Shown: positions 45,315 through 57,195 of the stretch, piece by piece
Layout of the letters: every line of letters begins with the position of its first letter
Position numbering within the stretch: position 1 is the stretch's first letter
Source of the DNA: Erodium maritimum
Taxonomy: Eukaryota > Streptophyta > Magnoliopsida > Geraniales > Geraniaceae
Length of the DNA: 64,000 nucleotides
Assembly: GCA_963921825.1 (NCBI GenBank)
Contig: OY997595.1
Location: 16,795,228 to 16,859,227 of the forward strand
Direction of reading: 5' to 3'
The notes under the pieces: generated by a model
What the model was told of the DNA's origin: nothing
Database searches by the model: none
Seen by the model: the letters and a program-made list of their open reading frames with translations, nothing else
Position numbers and translations under genes: made by a program

Positions 45315-47571
45315 CACATGATCTTCTGATGGAAACTTGCAGACAAATAATGAAAACTTTATGCATAAAATCTTTGAAAAATTGTGGGAAGAAAAAAATA
45401 CCCTTCTCTTTTAGTAAATGAGGCCACAAATTTGTCAAGATTCATCTGCTATTCACACCATGAGCCTTCCCTTCCACAATTATGGGCCTTGGATGAATAA
45501 CAATTAGTAATGGTAATTTAAACACATGTATAAGTTAATTACTTAATTAAGTGGGGGGAGCACCATGTCCACCATTAGTGCAACTCATTTAATATTATTT
45601 TGTGCTCGTGTATATAGATTACCCCACCGAGCTAAAAAAATAGATTTTAAGAGATTTTAAAGCAAATCATGATTCAAAAAAATGGAGGTGACAATAAACC
45701 TAACATCAAGGGCATTTTCTGTCTTCTATCAATCAAAAAGGGTCTTATGATAATCAATTTGTGACTCAATCCAAACAAACAAAATGGTGGTCCACTTATA
45801 TATGGAAATCTAGGTGCACACAATAGGCATGTTAATGCTCTTCTTTACTTTAGGAGAGAGGAGAAATTAGGGCACTAAAAGAACCCATACCTACTAATTA
45901 CTATATTAGTTGACATCAAGAAGACTTGTTGTTGTAAATCTCATTCTCTAACCAACATAATTCTAAACTTTCCTTTAGTAGATAGATAGGTAATTGAACA
46001 CGAATTATTCTCACATATTTAGTAAATTTCTAATTTAATCAAAAGAAAGATAACTTTTCCTTACAATGGGCTAGTTGGTATCTTCTTTATGTTTTTACTT
46101 TTGAATCCTACAAAACCTAAATACAATAAGGTAGAGTTAAAATTGTTACAACTAAAATGTTAAGCAGATATGTGAAATTATTGAGATAGTTCATTACAGC
46201 AATGACACAATTGTTTTGTTAGATGTGAAACTTTTATTTCAGTTGAATTGAGATTCATCATGTAAAACAACATATGAAACAAGATTCAATTACCCATTAA
46301 TAATGCAGACGACTGAAGTTTTATGTTAAATTAAAGCATATGTTATTTATAAAATCATACTCAATTAATAAAAGATGATATAACTAGAGTTTTTGAACTC
46401 TAATATAAGATCCACTTTTTTGATTGGATTGAAATCTTTTATCTGGCTCCTCTGATACAAGTGTTCCAATTAGTTAGAGACGATCCCTCAATGTCGAAGG
46501 ACGACAACGAGTGGCAGAAGCACTAGGATAACATTTATCACGTCAAGGAGAAAGATATATAGAATCCATCTGCAATGTTACATCCCTAGTATCACATCAA
46601 CACCAGCCTCACTTGGCCCAAGATAACATTCATTACATCACCAAAACTTTCTCAAGCCCTTCAAAGAATCGCGACAGAGGGTTCAAAGGAAAAGAAACCA
46701 TGTCTTCTAATGTCCACCGACACGACAAGCCAAAAGAGAAGGAGGTTTAAAGGGAGTGTTATGACAAGTAAAGGCGTTGCATCTAGGGGAAGCTAGTAGT
46801 TCTCAACTCCTCCAAAAAAACGACTCAATCCAGAACAAGACACTCTGAAAAAAGTCGTTCCATCTGGGGGATCGAGAGACGAGTGAGACACGAGGTGGGA
46901 AGCACTCCCACCCATCCAAATACAAAACACATGAAAGGATGGATGAGGAGATACTCATGAGCTATTTCTATCTGGATGGAATCGACTCCATCAAGTATCA
47001 TCTCTCTTGTTGAGTCAGACGACTCTTGGCAAGATCTTCATATATGAGGCCCTCACACCTAAGCGAAGGACAACAATGGATGTTGGTAGCCTGGACGAGA
47101 AGTATGTTCAATCGAGCCTCACTGTTTTTAGTGAAGAAATATCAGTCAAGTCTCCGCTCAATGCACCCCCTTCCCGTCTATCCCCAGAGTGGATGTCACT
47201 CTTCCAGTATCAGGCGAGAATCGAGTGCTTCGTAAAACTCCCATTGACAACTTTTCTTTTTACATGTTATATTTAAGTTTAGGTTTTCACTTTCGATCTC
47301 TGCACATTCACTTTGGGTTCCGTGACAACTAGGTCACTTATTTTTGTAGCCTTTTGAAAGATTATTCTACATAACACTATTACGCCACTTCGAAAAAAAA
47401 ACTCTATTATAATATCTTTGATTGGATTGAAATATCTGATATAGTTTTTTTTTCTTCGTATCTCTTATATATTTCTTAAATATTTAATACTTTTTAGGAG
47501 AGAGAGCAACAAAATATTACGAAATTCCGGATTCGAACAAATCAAGGCTGTGACGGGAATAAAGCACATCA
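45315..47571. other. No gene seen
   Basis: AT-rich to 46430. A less AT-rich stretch follows (46440-47280) with an open frame at 47007-47276 that has no recognised domain. It may be old retroelement sequence. Confidence 0.4.
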
Positions 47572-47587
47572 GGTTCTTGAACCTTTT

Positions 47588-48326
47588 TTAACCGAAAGAT
47601 GCACATTTTATTAGTAATAATCGAAACGAGTCTCTACAATGTTCAGAGCCCCAGAAGGTCATTGAACGAAAAACTGAGACAATGTAACCGTATAGATGGT
47701 TTTGAAGAAAAAACATGCTAGCTTAATAAGAATGAAATTAAAAAACTGAAGAAAACCACTCAAAGTAGTGCCTAAACGTTGCTTGATCCCTGCTTTCCAA
47801 GGACTCTTTTCGTCGTGAGGTGGGGGACCGAACTTGAACTCGACAGTCTGGACGGGAGGATAGGTATGATTAAGGGGTCCCTCCTGGTAAAAAACCCTGA
47901 ATCCCTGCTTATTCATTGGGTTTGGCGAGGCTGCATATCAGTCCGCGCCGAATTCGTTTGCTTTTTGCTAACTATGGCGCCAGCCGTATCCCCCTCGAGG
48001 CGTGAGAGGCTAACACAGAAAATGCGAGCATCACTGCAACATGTAGTCGCATATTGTCGCTTATGCACCATCCTATAGCAACACTAGATTGTGGATTCGT
48101 AGGGGAGAGCACTATCGCACCAGGGAGTCGCGGTCCGTTGCCGATACGTCATCCTTCTGATACAACACCGATGGATTGTGGATGCATAGAGAAGAACACT
48201 ACCAAGAATAGAGAGAACAAGAGATACACGATCGATCTCGTGGTGATTGGAGGAGGGCACGACGATGGTTTCATGACAACTGCTACATCGGCAAGGGATG
48301 AAAGCTCTCGACCTTAACATAGTCTT
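47588..48326 (-). mobile_element. L1-derived short retroposon, copy 5
   Basis: Flanked by GGTTCTTGAACCTTTT at 47572-47587 and 48327-48342, a 16-bp duplication that is itself partly palindromic. 739 bp. On the minus strand the 3' part includes CCTGAATCCC.. in reverse (plus 47895-47908), AAAAAGAGTCCTTGG and the end TTTCGGTTAA. The same AAGAGTCCTCTCCAT-type wording occurs in copy 1. Confidence 0.75.
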
Positions 48327-48342
48327 GGTTCTTGAACCTTTT

Positions 48343-48896
48343 GTTTACTGCATGGTTATTAACTCTATTAAAAATAAATGAGGAATTGATAATGTTTTGT
48401 CAACCAAATAAACATATATTTAATAAATAAAACAACTTTCATCCTTTGGTTTGTAAGTTAAAAACAAATAGTTAAAGAACCCATTCTGTTTCATACGGAA
48501 CATCAAATCTTAATAACTTTAAGACGTTTTTTTTTTACTATTTTTCATACTCTATTAAAGTATAATTTTTAACTTTTTTAATAACGACCCCAGTAAAAGA
48601 GATTGATCAATTATAAGGACAAAATAGTAATGGCCTAGTAAAATGAGCCCAACACAAAGGTAAAGTCAACAAAACCTGCCCCTAATTAAAAGCCCTAATA
48701 AAAGAGTTTTCATATGCATCAGTTTCCCCAAAAAAACTCTTTTAAGGCAAATACAACTCCAAAACGGTGTCGTTTACATATTCCCCCAGTTAGTTGCCCA
48801 GCCAACATCAGTCCCACTGTTCAGCCAATCAGCTAACGTACCGTCCAACGTCTCTTTTCACACAGAAAAAACAATACCAACGGTACGAGATCCATC
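48343..48896. other. Upstream region of the expansin gene
   Basis: AT-rich until about 48700, then mixed. No coding feature is recognised. Confidence 0.5.
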
Positions 48897-48918
48897 TTCC
48901 GCGAACCGTTTCGCGGAA
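48897..48918 (+). promoter_or_regulatory. Inverted repeat with an E2F-like core upstream of expansin
   Basis: TTCCGCGAA and TTCGCGGAA form 9-bp arms around CCGT. The right arm includes TTTCGCGG, which fits the degenerate plant E2F consensus WTTSSCSS. It lies about 300 bp before the start codon. Function is inferred from sequence only. Confidence 0.3.
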
Positions 48919-49043
48919 TTAACGCCTTAACCGTCGGTGGGTCCCAAAGCACCCACAGTGGCACCCCCCGTAAATTAAGAACGGAGACAAGGCCAAACCC
49001 GTCCCCAAAAATATCCCCATCTTTTTCTTCACTCGTCCCTCTG

Positions 49044-49053
49044 TTTATATAAA
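49044..49053 (+). promoter_or_regulatory. TATA box of the beta-expansin gene
   Basis: TTATATAAAC lies 160 bp upstream of the start codon. Transcription would start near 49075-49085, giving a 5' UTR of about 130 bp. Confidence 0.6.
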
Positions 49054-49211
49054 CAAGCCGTTACCAAGCAGCTCAGTACACACCGAAGCTTCACACTCAT
49101 TCTCTGTCGGCTCTGCCTTTCTCTAACCGTTTTCTTGTGCGAACTCTGCGGTGGTGACGCCGCTTTTTGCTCGCCGGAGGTCGGACCCAGAAACAGACCC
49201 ACACAAATACA

Positions 49212-51189
49212 ATGCAGCTCGGCGGCGGTGGGTTTTGGGGCTTCTATTGTGTTTTCGTGGCGTGCTTCACGTGCTTTGCTGAGTCGACTAAGCTCAGTCA
49301 CAAAATTTCCGACCCACATTGGCACCCGGCCACCGCCACCTGGTACGGCAGCGCCAACGGCGACGGCAGCACCGGTAGGTCCCGCCCCACAGCCACATTT
49401 TGACTTTAGCTTCACATTTGCTAATTTCACATTCACATTTTTGCTAGTTATGTAATTAGAACAATTTCTGGGTAAAATTGCAGGTGGAGCATGTGGGTAT
49501 GGTTCTTTAGTAGATGTGAAGCCATTGAGGGCTAGAGTAGGGGCAGTGAGCAATGTTCTGTTCATGAATGGTGAGGGCTGTGGGGCTTGCTTCAAAGTGA
49601 AGTGCCTCGACAAGAACATTTGCTCCAGGAGGGCTGTCACCATAATTGTCACCGACCAGTGCCCCGGCGGCGTCTGCTCCGGCGGCCGCACCCACTTCGA
49701 CCTCAGCGGCGCTGCCTTCGGTCGTATGGCTATTTCCGGCGAAAACAACCAGCTCAGGAACCGAGGCATGCTCCAAGTTGTCTATAGAAGGTAATATATA
49801 ATATTACAAGTTAATTCTCATGCTATAACATCTCTACACTCCAAGCCATGAGTTCCTGTAATGTGTTAATCCTCAGATTTGGGACTTGTATTGGTGATTT
49901 TTTTTATGTTCCCTTTGATATTCGTATAAATTTGAGCAATTTACTATGTTACTCATTTGAGTGTAAACAGCTTAACATGAGTAAAGCAAGCTGCAGGTTA
50001 CTTGTTCTGTGAATGGGAGGGCAGATTTGTCTTTTCAGATTGCATTTGTTTATCCTTTTCATGTTCTTTGTTAAATAACAAAATTCACTGCCTCTGTCCT
50101 TTCTCACAGCTGCAAGTTTTGACTGTTGACCACATGTTTGATATTATTTTTTTCCCCACTAATTGTTAATTTATTGGTAACTCTGCAGAACTCCCTGTAA
50201 ATACCCAGGAAAGAACATAGCCTTCCATGTCAATGAAGGTTCAACAGAGTATTGGCTATCCTTGCTTGTGGAGTTCGAGGATGGAGATGGAGATGTTGGA
50301 TCAATGCATATAAAAGAAGTATGTAACTCTACCTTTTTAGCTTCACCTTCGATATTCTTCTATTAGCAATGTTTATAATTCTTGTTAGAGTCGCACAATC
50401 TAAACGACGTGGGTTCTTGGGGTTTTGTTTATATGTATGGTTTTGTAGGTGAATCGGATTTTAACATGATTAAGGTATAAAATAATAATTAGTAACAACT
50501 ATTTAGTGTAAATAAATCTATGTCTTGGAATAAAAAAGTACAGGGAAAAGCACTCATACTGAGGTTGTGTAGCATCCTAAACATGTGTCATAGCCCACCA
50601 TTTCTGTACTTGAAACATATTAATTAAACATATCTAGTTGTGTAATGGGTTAATGGTACCAAAGGGTATAGTGCTTAAGAGTTCTTTCTCTGACTACTTT
50701 TACCTTCCATAGTCAAATACTATCTTGAGACTTGAGGTGCATGTGATTTCTGCCTACTTTTCCCTTCCATAATCAAATCAAGTATGCTTAAAACAATATA
50801 TTATTCTTCTGTCACAAACCCAGAAAAATATATGCAAACACCAAAATAAAACCAAGATCTTATTAGTTGGATCTCCGATAGGATTTACTGTCAAATGTTG
50901 AACTACGTGTGCTTAAAAATATGGAGAACAGAGATCCTTGTGTAGAAAAAATAGTAATAAAATTGATTGATCTAACTTGTTTTACTGAATTTGGTAGGCG
51001 GGTTCGAGCGAGTGGATAGAAATGAAGCATCTATGGGGTGCAAATTGGAACATAGTTCAGGGACCCTTAAGAGGACCATTTTCAGTGAAGCTGACCACTC
51101 TATCAACTGGAAGAACACTCTCAGCAAGAGATGTGATTCCAAGGAACTGGTCTCCCAAAGCTACTTACACATCGAGACTTAACTTCTGA
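49212..51189 (+). CDS. EXPB1: Beta-expansin (EXPB1-like)
   Basis: A secreted cell-wall-loosening protein of the beta-expansin family, without known hydrolytic activity. Four exons: 49212-49374, 49484-49790, 50189-50318 and 50998-51189, all with GT...AG introns and in-frame joins, giving 263 aa. A hydrophobic signal peptide (about residues 1-24) is followed by the six-strand double-psi barrel domain: ATWYG, GGACGYG, GCGACFKVKC, TDQCPGG and the HFDL motif. The C-terminal CBM63-type domain follows (YWLSLLVEFEDGDGDVGSM, then WGANWNIVQGPLRGPF). Length is usual for the family. The start chosen precedes the signal peptide and lies downstream of a TATA box. The protein stops at SRLNF. The EXPB1 label rests on motifs plus its clathrin-light-chain and polyol-transporter neighbours, which match the Arabidopsis order; EXPB3 is the alternative. 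Confidence 0.93.
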
Positions 51190-52087
51190 TGGTGCAAGAC
51201 TCTTCATAAAACTAAATAAGCACCTCTTTATCAAGTCAAAAGCACAAAGGTGTGGCTTTTTTTATAAGAGAAAAGCAGCTGTTGGTGCGCATAATCAGCA
51301 TCCAATGCTCTTTCTTTTATGGGTTTCTTTATTGCACTACTATCTTCACGTATCAGTATATTTTTCCTACCTTTTTTTGTAGTGTGGAAAGTGTTGTAAG
51401 TGTAACTGTAGCCCTCTTCAATGGAGAAGAGAGAGCGTATAGTAGTAGTGTTTGGTCAATGGTGTGTAAGCTTTGTAGGCCATGTGGTTTTTAATGGACC
51501 TTGTGAGTGTACTTATTGCTATTCCATGTGGAAACATTGTAGGGCCTTGTACCCTTTGTGTATTTATATTCCCCAGCCCAAGAATTAAGTATATGGTGTG
51601 TTGGTTGGGTGGTCTCCTATATTTATGAGATCTGTGAGTGGTGGGTTTTAGCCATAAAGTAGGGGGAAAAAAGCCAGAAAAAGTATCTTTGTGGGTTCTC
51701 ACAAGGACCTGTGGCAATTCTGTGAAATAATGAATCCAATTGGTTGATCTTAGAATGACAGTTTAGAACAAATGGTATCACCCTCAGTTTTTGACACACA
51801 GAATTGTAAACAAAGTCAATGACCAAATTGAGAAATGGAAATGCTTAGTACACAAACATTGCACACTGGATCCAAATTTACAGGCATGCCTAGGGAATTC
51901 CCAAGTTGTATGAATCTTGTCTCCTATGATTCCATGAATTCTGTAGTGTGCTCCACTCTTCCATGTCCCTTTCAAGAGCAAAACATGTGAATGTATGTAT
52001 ATATAAAAACAATCCTAACGTTTGGAAGATGCAAATCCTCGTGTAGTTATTCTCCATAATGAATTGGTATACAAAATGGTTGTTCAA
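51190..52087. other. Convergent 3' intergenic region
   Basis: About 0.9 kb shared by the 3' ends of the expansin (plus) and clathrin light chain (minus) genes. Both 3' UTRs must lie here. No coding or repeat element was recognised. Confidence 0.6.
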
Positions 52088-54708
52088 TCATGCAGCAGGG
52101 ACAGGCTCAGTTTGTGCAGTTGCCTCTGAGCTTTTAGGAGGAGACCCATTTGTATCAGGGACAGGCTCAGTTTGTGCAGTTGCCTCTAAGCTTTTAGGAG
52201 GAGACCCATTTGTATCAGTCTCTTTAGCAGTGTCCCTGGCAACCCCATTGGTAGCTTGGTCAGAACCCTTACCATCCTTGGCATCTTTCACAGCATTCTT
52301 GGCAGGTTTGGGTGGGGGAGGAATCATGTGAGGAGGAGGGTGTTGTTTCAGCTTCAAAAGAATTTGCCTCATCCTAGAAAGATCAGTGGGTTTCCCAGGC
52401 TTTGGTCCCTGAATGACTAAGACTGAAGGTTTCTTGTCAGGATCTTTCTTCCCTCTCTTCTCGATATTTGGAACCTCACGAGGGATTATCTCTGCTATAG
52501 CTTTCCAGTATTGTTTGTCAGCTTCTTTGTGGAATTTCTCTTGATTGGCCAAGTATAGCTGCAATTGGTACATTCACACTTCAGAATAGCACCATACAGA
52601 CAACAAGGAGAATAGAACATGTATGCTTATGCAAAAATAGCAGATGCTCTACCTTCTCCCTTTCTCTGCTCTGAGCCTTGTTAGTTTCACAGTTAAGTTT
52701 TCTTTTCTCATAGAAAGATTGTATATACTCCTCAGCTTCACTTATGATCTGATTCCTCATCTCTTTTTCTCTTTTCTCCTTTTCCTCAAGATGGATTGCA
52801 TTTTGACTGCACAAATAGATGTTACTATTACATAATGAAAAACAGTGCAGGATGATTGTGATAGACTGCCAAACCATATGATTTGTAACTTTTTCTCTAT
52901 TTATTTCAACCACAAAGATCAATTGAACGGAAAAAAAATTCAGCTGCCAAAAGTGGCTCACACCAGCCTCATTATAACACTATTGGGATGCTGTGTGGAG
53001 TCTCCGGCTATTGGTTCCATGTAAAATATTACCGTACGCAAGTCAGATCTAATATGTGCATGCATAACTTTTCAAATTATCAAAAAAAGGAAACCTAAAA
53101 GCTACAGATTCGACATAAAAGATAATCATGCAAATAGCCAGATTAAATATGAGCACATGTAATTTATCGAATCGGCAAAAAAGGATAGTCTTAAAACGAT
53201 CAACATAAACACCAGAACTGGATAAATACACTAGATTCCAAATTACAGGGGTAAATCACGAAAAACAAGTACAACTGAAATTGAATACAACTTGAACATT
53301 CAAGTCTAGTACAAACTACTTGTTGTCATTAGCTTTTAGGCCCAAGCCATTAAGCCATAGCTTTTGTTAAACTACTGGATAATATATATGCCACACTAAT
53401 TTTTGTTTTAGGATGGTGCGGTGGAGATAGTAATATGGATATAGAAACTTACCATACTTTGTGAAAAACATGCAAGCCAATGATCAGAAAGATTTACGGA
53501 AACTTTGTTTTGTATAGAACAATTTTGGCTTTTGATATGCCGGTTATGATTCACCTAATTTGTTATTGCATCTACCATTTGGACTCAGAATATGATATTC
53601 AAAGAGATTATAGCTTTCATTCAGACAAACAACAATTGAATTAGCAAACTTACTGAAAGTATACTGGCCAAAGAAAAAATCACTTCCACCCTCTGAAAAG
53701 ATCTAGATGCCATAAGAATCGTAAAATAAAAACAGATTACTATGACAAGAACTCTTCCACCATCAAATTAACACACATAGGAATCTTCCATCTTAATTGC
53801 GGTCTTACTAATGTGTGTTTTACACTAGAGGAGGAACCATAACCTTTAAACTGGAATCACAAATGAAATCAAGAGACACTTCTTAATTGAATGTCTTTGA
53901 CCACTCACACTTATAGTCCACACATCCTAAAATGGCCACCTCATACACAGTTGATAAATCACACTTGGATGATTCAGATCTACTACTTCCCAATCTAATC
54001 AACCTCTGTGACTCTCCTGAACTAATATGCTGATCAGATTCATGTTCAGATCACAACTACAATACTAAGCAAGAATGAAATCTTTTTTTTTTGCAATGCA
54101 GGTTTCACACCATTAATTTAACAACTAAAACTATAATTACTACTCGATATACAAGATCTAAGCCTTAAAATGACATAATCCAGGTGAATCAAACACTACC
54201 CAATGCACACCTGCGGAGCTACTATGGCTCAATTCCAAAAATCTCTGAACAAAATTCAGATCTCAAAAGCTACTAAAAACCGGTAAAGTAAGTAAAGTTG
54301 GAATCAAGCTCACCGCCGCCACTCACGCAACGCAGCACCTTCATCGTGCATCTGCTCTGGTGGTGGCAGCACAGGGCCGTCGGAAGCGAAGATCCCTCCG
54401 TCATCCTCCCCGTAAACCATTCCGTTCCCATTCGATTCGGAGTGGAACGGAGTTCCGAAATCCGGATTGGGGTCGGAAACCCCAAACCCATAAGCGTCCG
54501 GAGACTGGGGATGATTGTTGTCGGAGAAAGGGGCAGCTCCGTAGTCCTCGTCGGCGGAGGGTAGCGGCTGTTCGGGGAAAAACCCGTCGTCGGGTGCGGA
54601 GAAGTTGGAGTTGAAGCTCATATAAGCGTCGTCGTCGAAGGGGGTCGAGGACTGTCTATTGATGTTATGGTCTTGGGCTTCGTTGCTTAGAGTCTCGAAA
54701 GAATCCAT
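52088..54708 (-). CDS. CLC1: Clathrin light chain
   Basis: A light chain that binds the clathrin heavy-chain triskelion and helps form coated vesicles at the plasma membrane and trans-Golgi. Three exons on the minus strand: 54708-54314, 52806-52653 and 52558-52088, with GT...AG introns (1507 and 94 bp), giving 339 aa, close to the size I recall for Arabidopsis CLC1. The N-terminal 130 residues are acidic and disordered ([20 protein letters not shown]). The central helix that binds heavy chain is [20 protein letters not shown] through [20 protein letters not shown], then [20 protein letters not shown] and [20 protein letters not shown]. The C-terminus is rich in proline, lysine and threonine, and carries a 20-residue tandem duplication encoded by 52096-52215. 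It is convergent with the expansin gene. Confidence 0.94.
52096..52215 (-). repeat. 60-bp tandem duplication in clathrin light chain exon 3
   Basis: 52096-52155 and 52156-52215 are identical except for one base. They encode two copies of a 20-residue unit containing TNGSPPKS(L/S)[10 protein letters not shown] near the C-terminus. Because the unit is 60 bp the frame is kept. Confidence 0.95.
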
Positions 54709-54815
54709 TTTTAGTACTAATATTTGGTGGCAGAGTAGAGTCGGTGATGGGTTTTGGTGTGGAAGATGAGAGGATGGATCTGTGGGTTCGGATTGGATCG
54801 AGGAAGAAGATGGCA

Positions 54816-54824
54816 GATATAAAG
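54816..54824 (-). promoter_or_regulatory. TATA-like box of the clathrin light chain gene
   Basis: On the minus strand CTTTATATC lies about 110 bp before the start codon, with CATTGG (inverse CCAAT) near 54846-54851 further upstream. Transcription would start near 54785-54795. Confidence 0.5.
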
Positions 54825-54852
54825 TCTCTGTTTTTGCTTCTCGAGCCAATGT

Positions 54853-55212
54853 TCAAACTTGAAGTAAATGCTTGAAAATGGGGGAATCCAAACGACGTCG
54901 TGTTCGTACGTGGCTTTTGTTTAAAGAAATGGAACCGATCATGAAAAGGGTTGGATTTGATTGGATAACAGATGGATCCAACCACCAATTTTGGGACTCC
55001 ATGAAGCACAAGAACAGTAAACAAACATATCATTGAAATCTAGCTCGTCCTAGAACTGAAATCATCTATCTTTAAGTCATTGATAATGTGATATCTAACT
55101 ATTCATCTGAATTCTTCGAAATAATCATTCTAACACTGGGAGATTGAGCGAATAGGTAGGTGAATTGAAATTTAATCATCCTAAGTAGAGAACCCTATTT
55201 AAAATGCTCTTA
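54853..55212. other. Upstream region of clathrin light chain
   Basis: AT-rich promoter-side sequence with no coding feature, ending at the Harbinger remnant. Confidence 0.5.
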
Positions 55213-57192
55213 GTTATAGCATGTGTAGCGCTCCGAATCGAGAACCGCACCGCGATCACGACCTACGATTTAGCGGTTTGCGATTCGCAGGCCACGCGTT
55301 GTGGAACGCGTTTTTGCGAACCGCTAAATTGTGGTCGCGTTCGCGAACCGCGCACCGTTGATGCGGGTCGTAGTTCGCACGCCAGCTAATGACCGAGCGA
55401 CACGTGGCTGATCCGAAGAAAAAAATTCCGACCGTTGGCAACGGTTGGTAACCAGTAATTTTTTTTTGTTTTTTAATATAAAACACCCACAAATTCCATC
55501 TATAAATACACCCCACCCCCTCTCCCAAACATAGAGAGAGCACTGTCAAGGATCAACGCACTAAGGCAGAGGATCGAATGTGGAAAACCTTCCCGACGAA
55601 AGATAGAGGTCGTCTCGAACCCCATGGCCGAATGATGCAAGATTATTTTGCCGATCAGCCCACGTATGGGCCTGATATGTTTAAGCGTCGATTCCGTATG
55701 TGCCGACCATTTTTTTCAACGGGTGATGGACAAGGTAGCGGAGCATGACGATTACTTTGTTCAGAAGCGGAACGTTGTGGGACACTTGGGGTTATCAACG
55801 CACTAAAAATGCACTGTCGAGATACGGATGCTTGCGTATGGGTGCTCGACCGATTCGTTGGACGAATCCCTACGAATTGGGGTAAGTACCATACTCGAAT
55901 GTGTATGCCACTGCAAGGTCATTGTTGAGGTATTCGGGGATGAGTACTAGCATACACCCACACCGGATGACTTGACCCGATTACTCGAATCGGGGTACAA
56001 CCGAGGGTTACCTTGCATGATTGGGAGTCTTAACTGCATGCATTGGGAAGGGGAGAATTGCCCAACCACTTCGCAAGGAGCTTATGGTTGGGGAGATCAC
56101 CACGGGGATTCCACCATTATGTTGGAAGCTGTAGCGTCCAGAGATTTATGGATTTGACATTCCTTTCTTAGGATGACTGGCTCGAACAACGACATCAACA
56201 TCCTCAACAACAATCACTTATTCCATAACGCTTTTCATGTCTGTGAGCTTGCCGCAGAGTAAGAGATCAATGGCCATCGTTACGATCGACCTATTATTTG
56301 GTGGGCGACATTTACCCATCATATAGTCGGTTCGTGAAGTCTATTCGCCATCCATATACTCGCAAATAGAAGTTATTTGCTAAAGTTCAAGAAGGTTATC
56401 GGAAATATATTGAACGGGCTTTCGGAGTCCTCCAAGCCCGGTGGCACATCATTTTCCGTCCCGCTCGTGTTTGGAGGAAGTATACTTTGGCTGATGTCAT
56501 GCACACTTGTATCATTCTACACAACATGATTATACAAGATGAACACGATCGGTACAAAGCAGGAGATGACGAGTTGTTGAATGACCCCCCCCCCCTCCAG
56601 AAATGCTAGGTTGGACACCACTGGAACGATGGCCCCAAGGAAGACCCTTGCAATACCAACAACGCTTGGCTGCTCGACGCAGTGTCACAAGTGATCGGAC
56701 CTACCGACAACTACAAGATGACCTTATTGAGCACATATGAGGTCAATTTGGAGCGCATTACCATTCAAACGACGAGTAAAGAAATATTTTAATAATATTT
56801 TAGTCATAAGTACGAATTCGAACAATAGTATTTTAGCCCACAAGTACTACTGGAATAATTTTATATGGGTCATTTTTGTACTTGATGGTATTATTCGGGG
56901 ATGAATAAAAGTATAAGTTTCAATTTATTTTAATTTATGTTATTATTAATTATTTTTGTCAAATTTATTTCAATTTTATATAACATTTACGGTTTCAATA
57001 AAGAATTTAAGAAAATCAGTAAAATATCAATTTAACATCCGGTTAGCATCCAATCACGATCCAGTTCCCTACCTGGTTTTCACTGCTGTGGAACACAGTT
57101 AAATTCAGGGGCTGGCAACCACTATTTTACACAGTCAACGTACAGTTCCCTAATACGGTTCCCTTATACGAGCCCTTCCACTGTACACACTC
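55213..57192 (+). mobile_element. PIF/Harbinger element, degenerate
   Basis: It contains a decayed Harbinger transposase (55580-56790). The proposed ends are tentative: TTA at 55210-55212 and TTA at 57193-57195, the usual 3-bp Harbinger target, with ends only loosely similar (GCATGTGTAG, and inverse GAGTGTGTAC). The left 200 bp hold nested inverted repeats (GATTTAGCGGTTTGCG near 55267 against CGAACCGCTAAATTGT near 55317). Confidence 0.45.
55580..56790 (+). pseudogene. PIF/Harbinger transposase (plant transposon protein family)
   Basis: The plus strand reads, across frames: RGRLEPHGRMMQDYFADQPT near 55605, FKRRFRMCRPFF near 55682, MTRLLESGYNRGLPCMIGSL near 55972, CMHWEGENCPTTSQGAYGWG to 56100, IMLEAVASRDLWI to 56157, then HSFLRMTGSNNDINILNN near 56159, and near 56500 HTCIILHNMIIQDE. 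This is the plant HARBI1-like transposase (PF04827 type). The first catalytic aspartate (normally G-S-I-D-C-M-H-W) is N in this copy. Stops and frameshifts confirm it is dead. Confidence 0.82.
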
Positions 57193-57195
57193 TTA

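Noticed and set aside
49029..49769. 246-codon open frame on the minus strand over the expansin gene
   Set aside because: It runs antisense across exon 1, intron 1 and exon 2. The plus strand has a complete spliced beta-expansin with all family motifs, so this is a shadow frame of GC-rich coding sequence.
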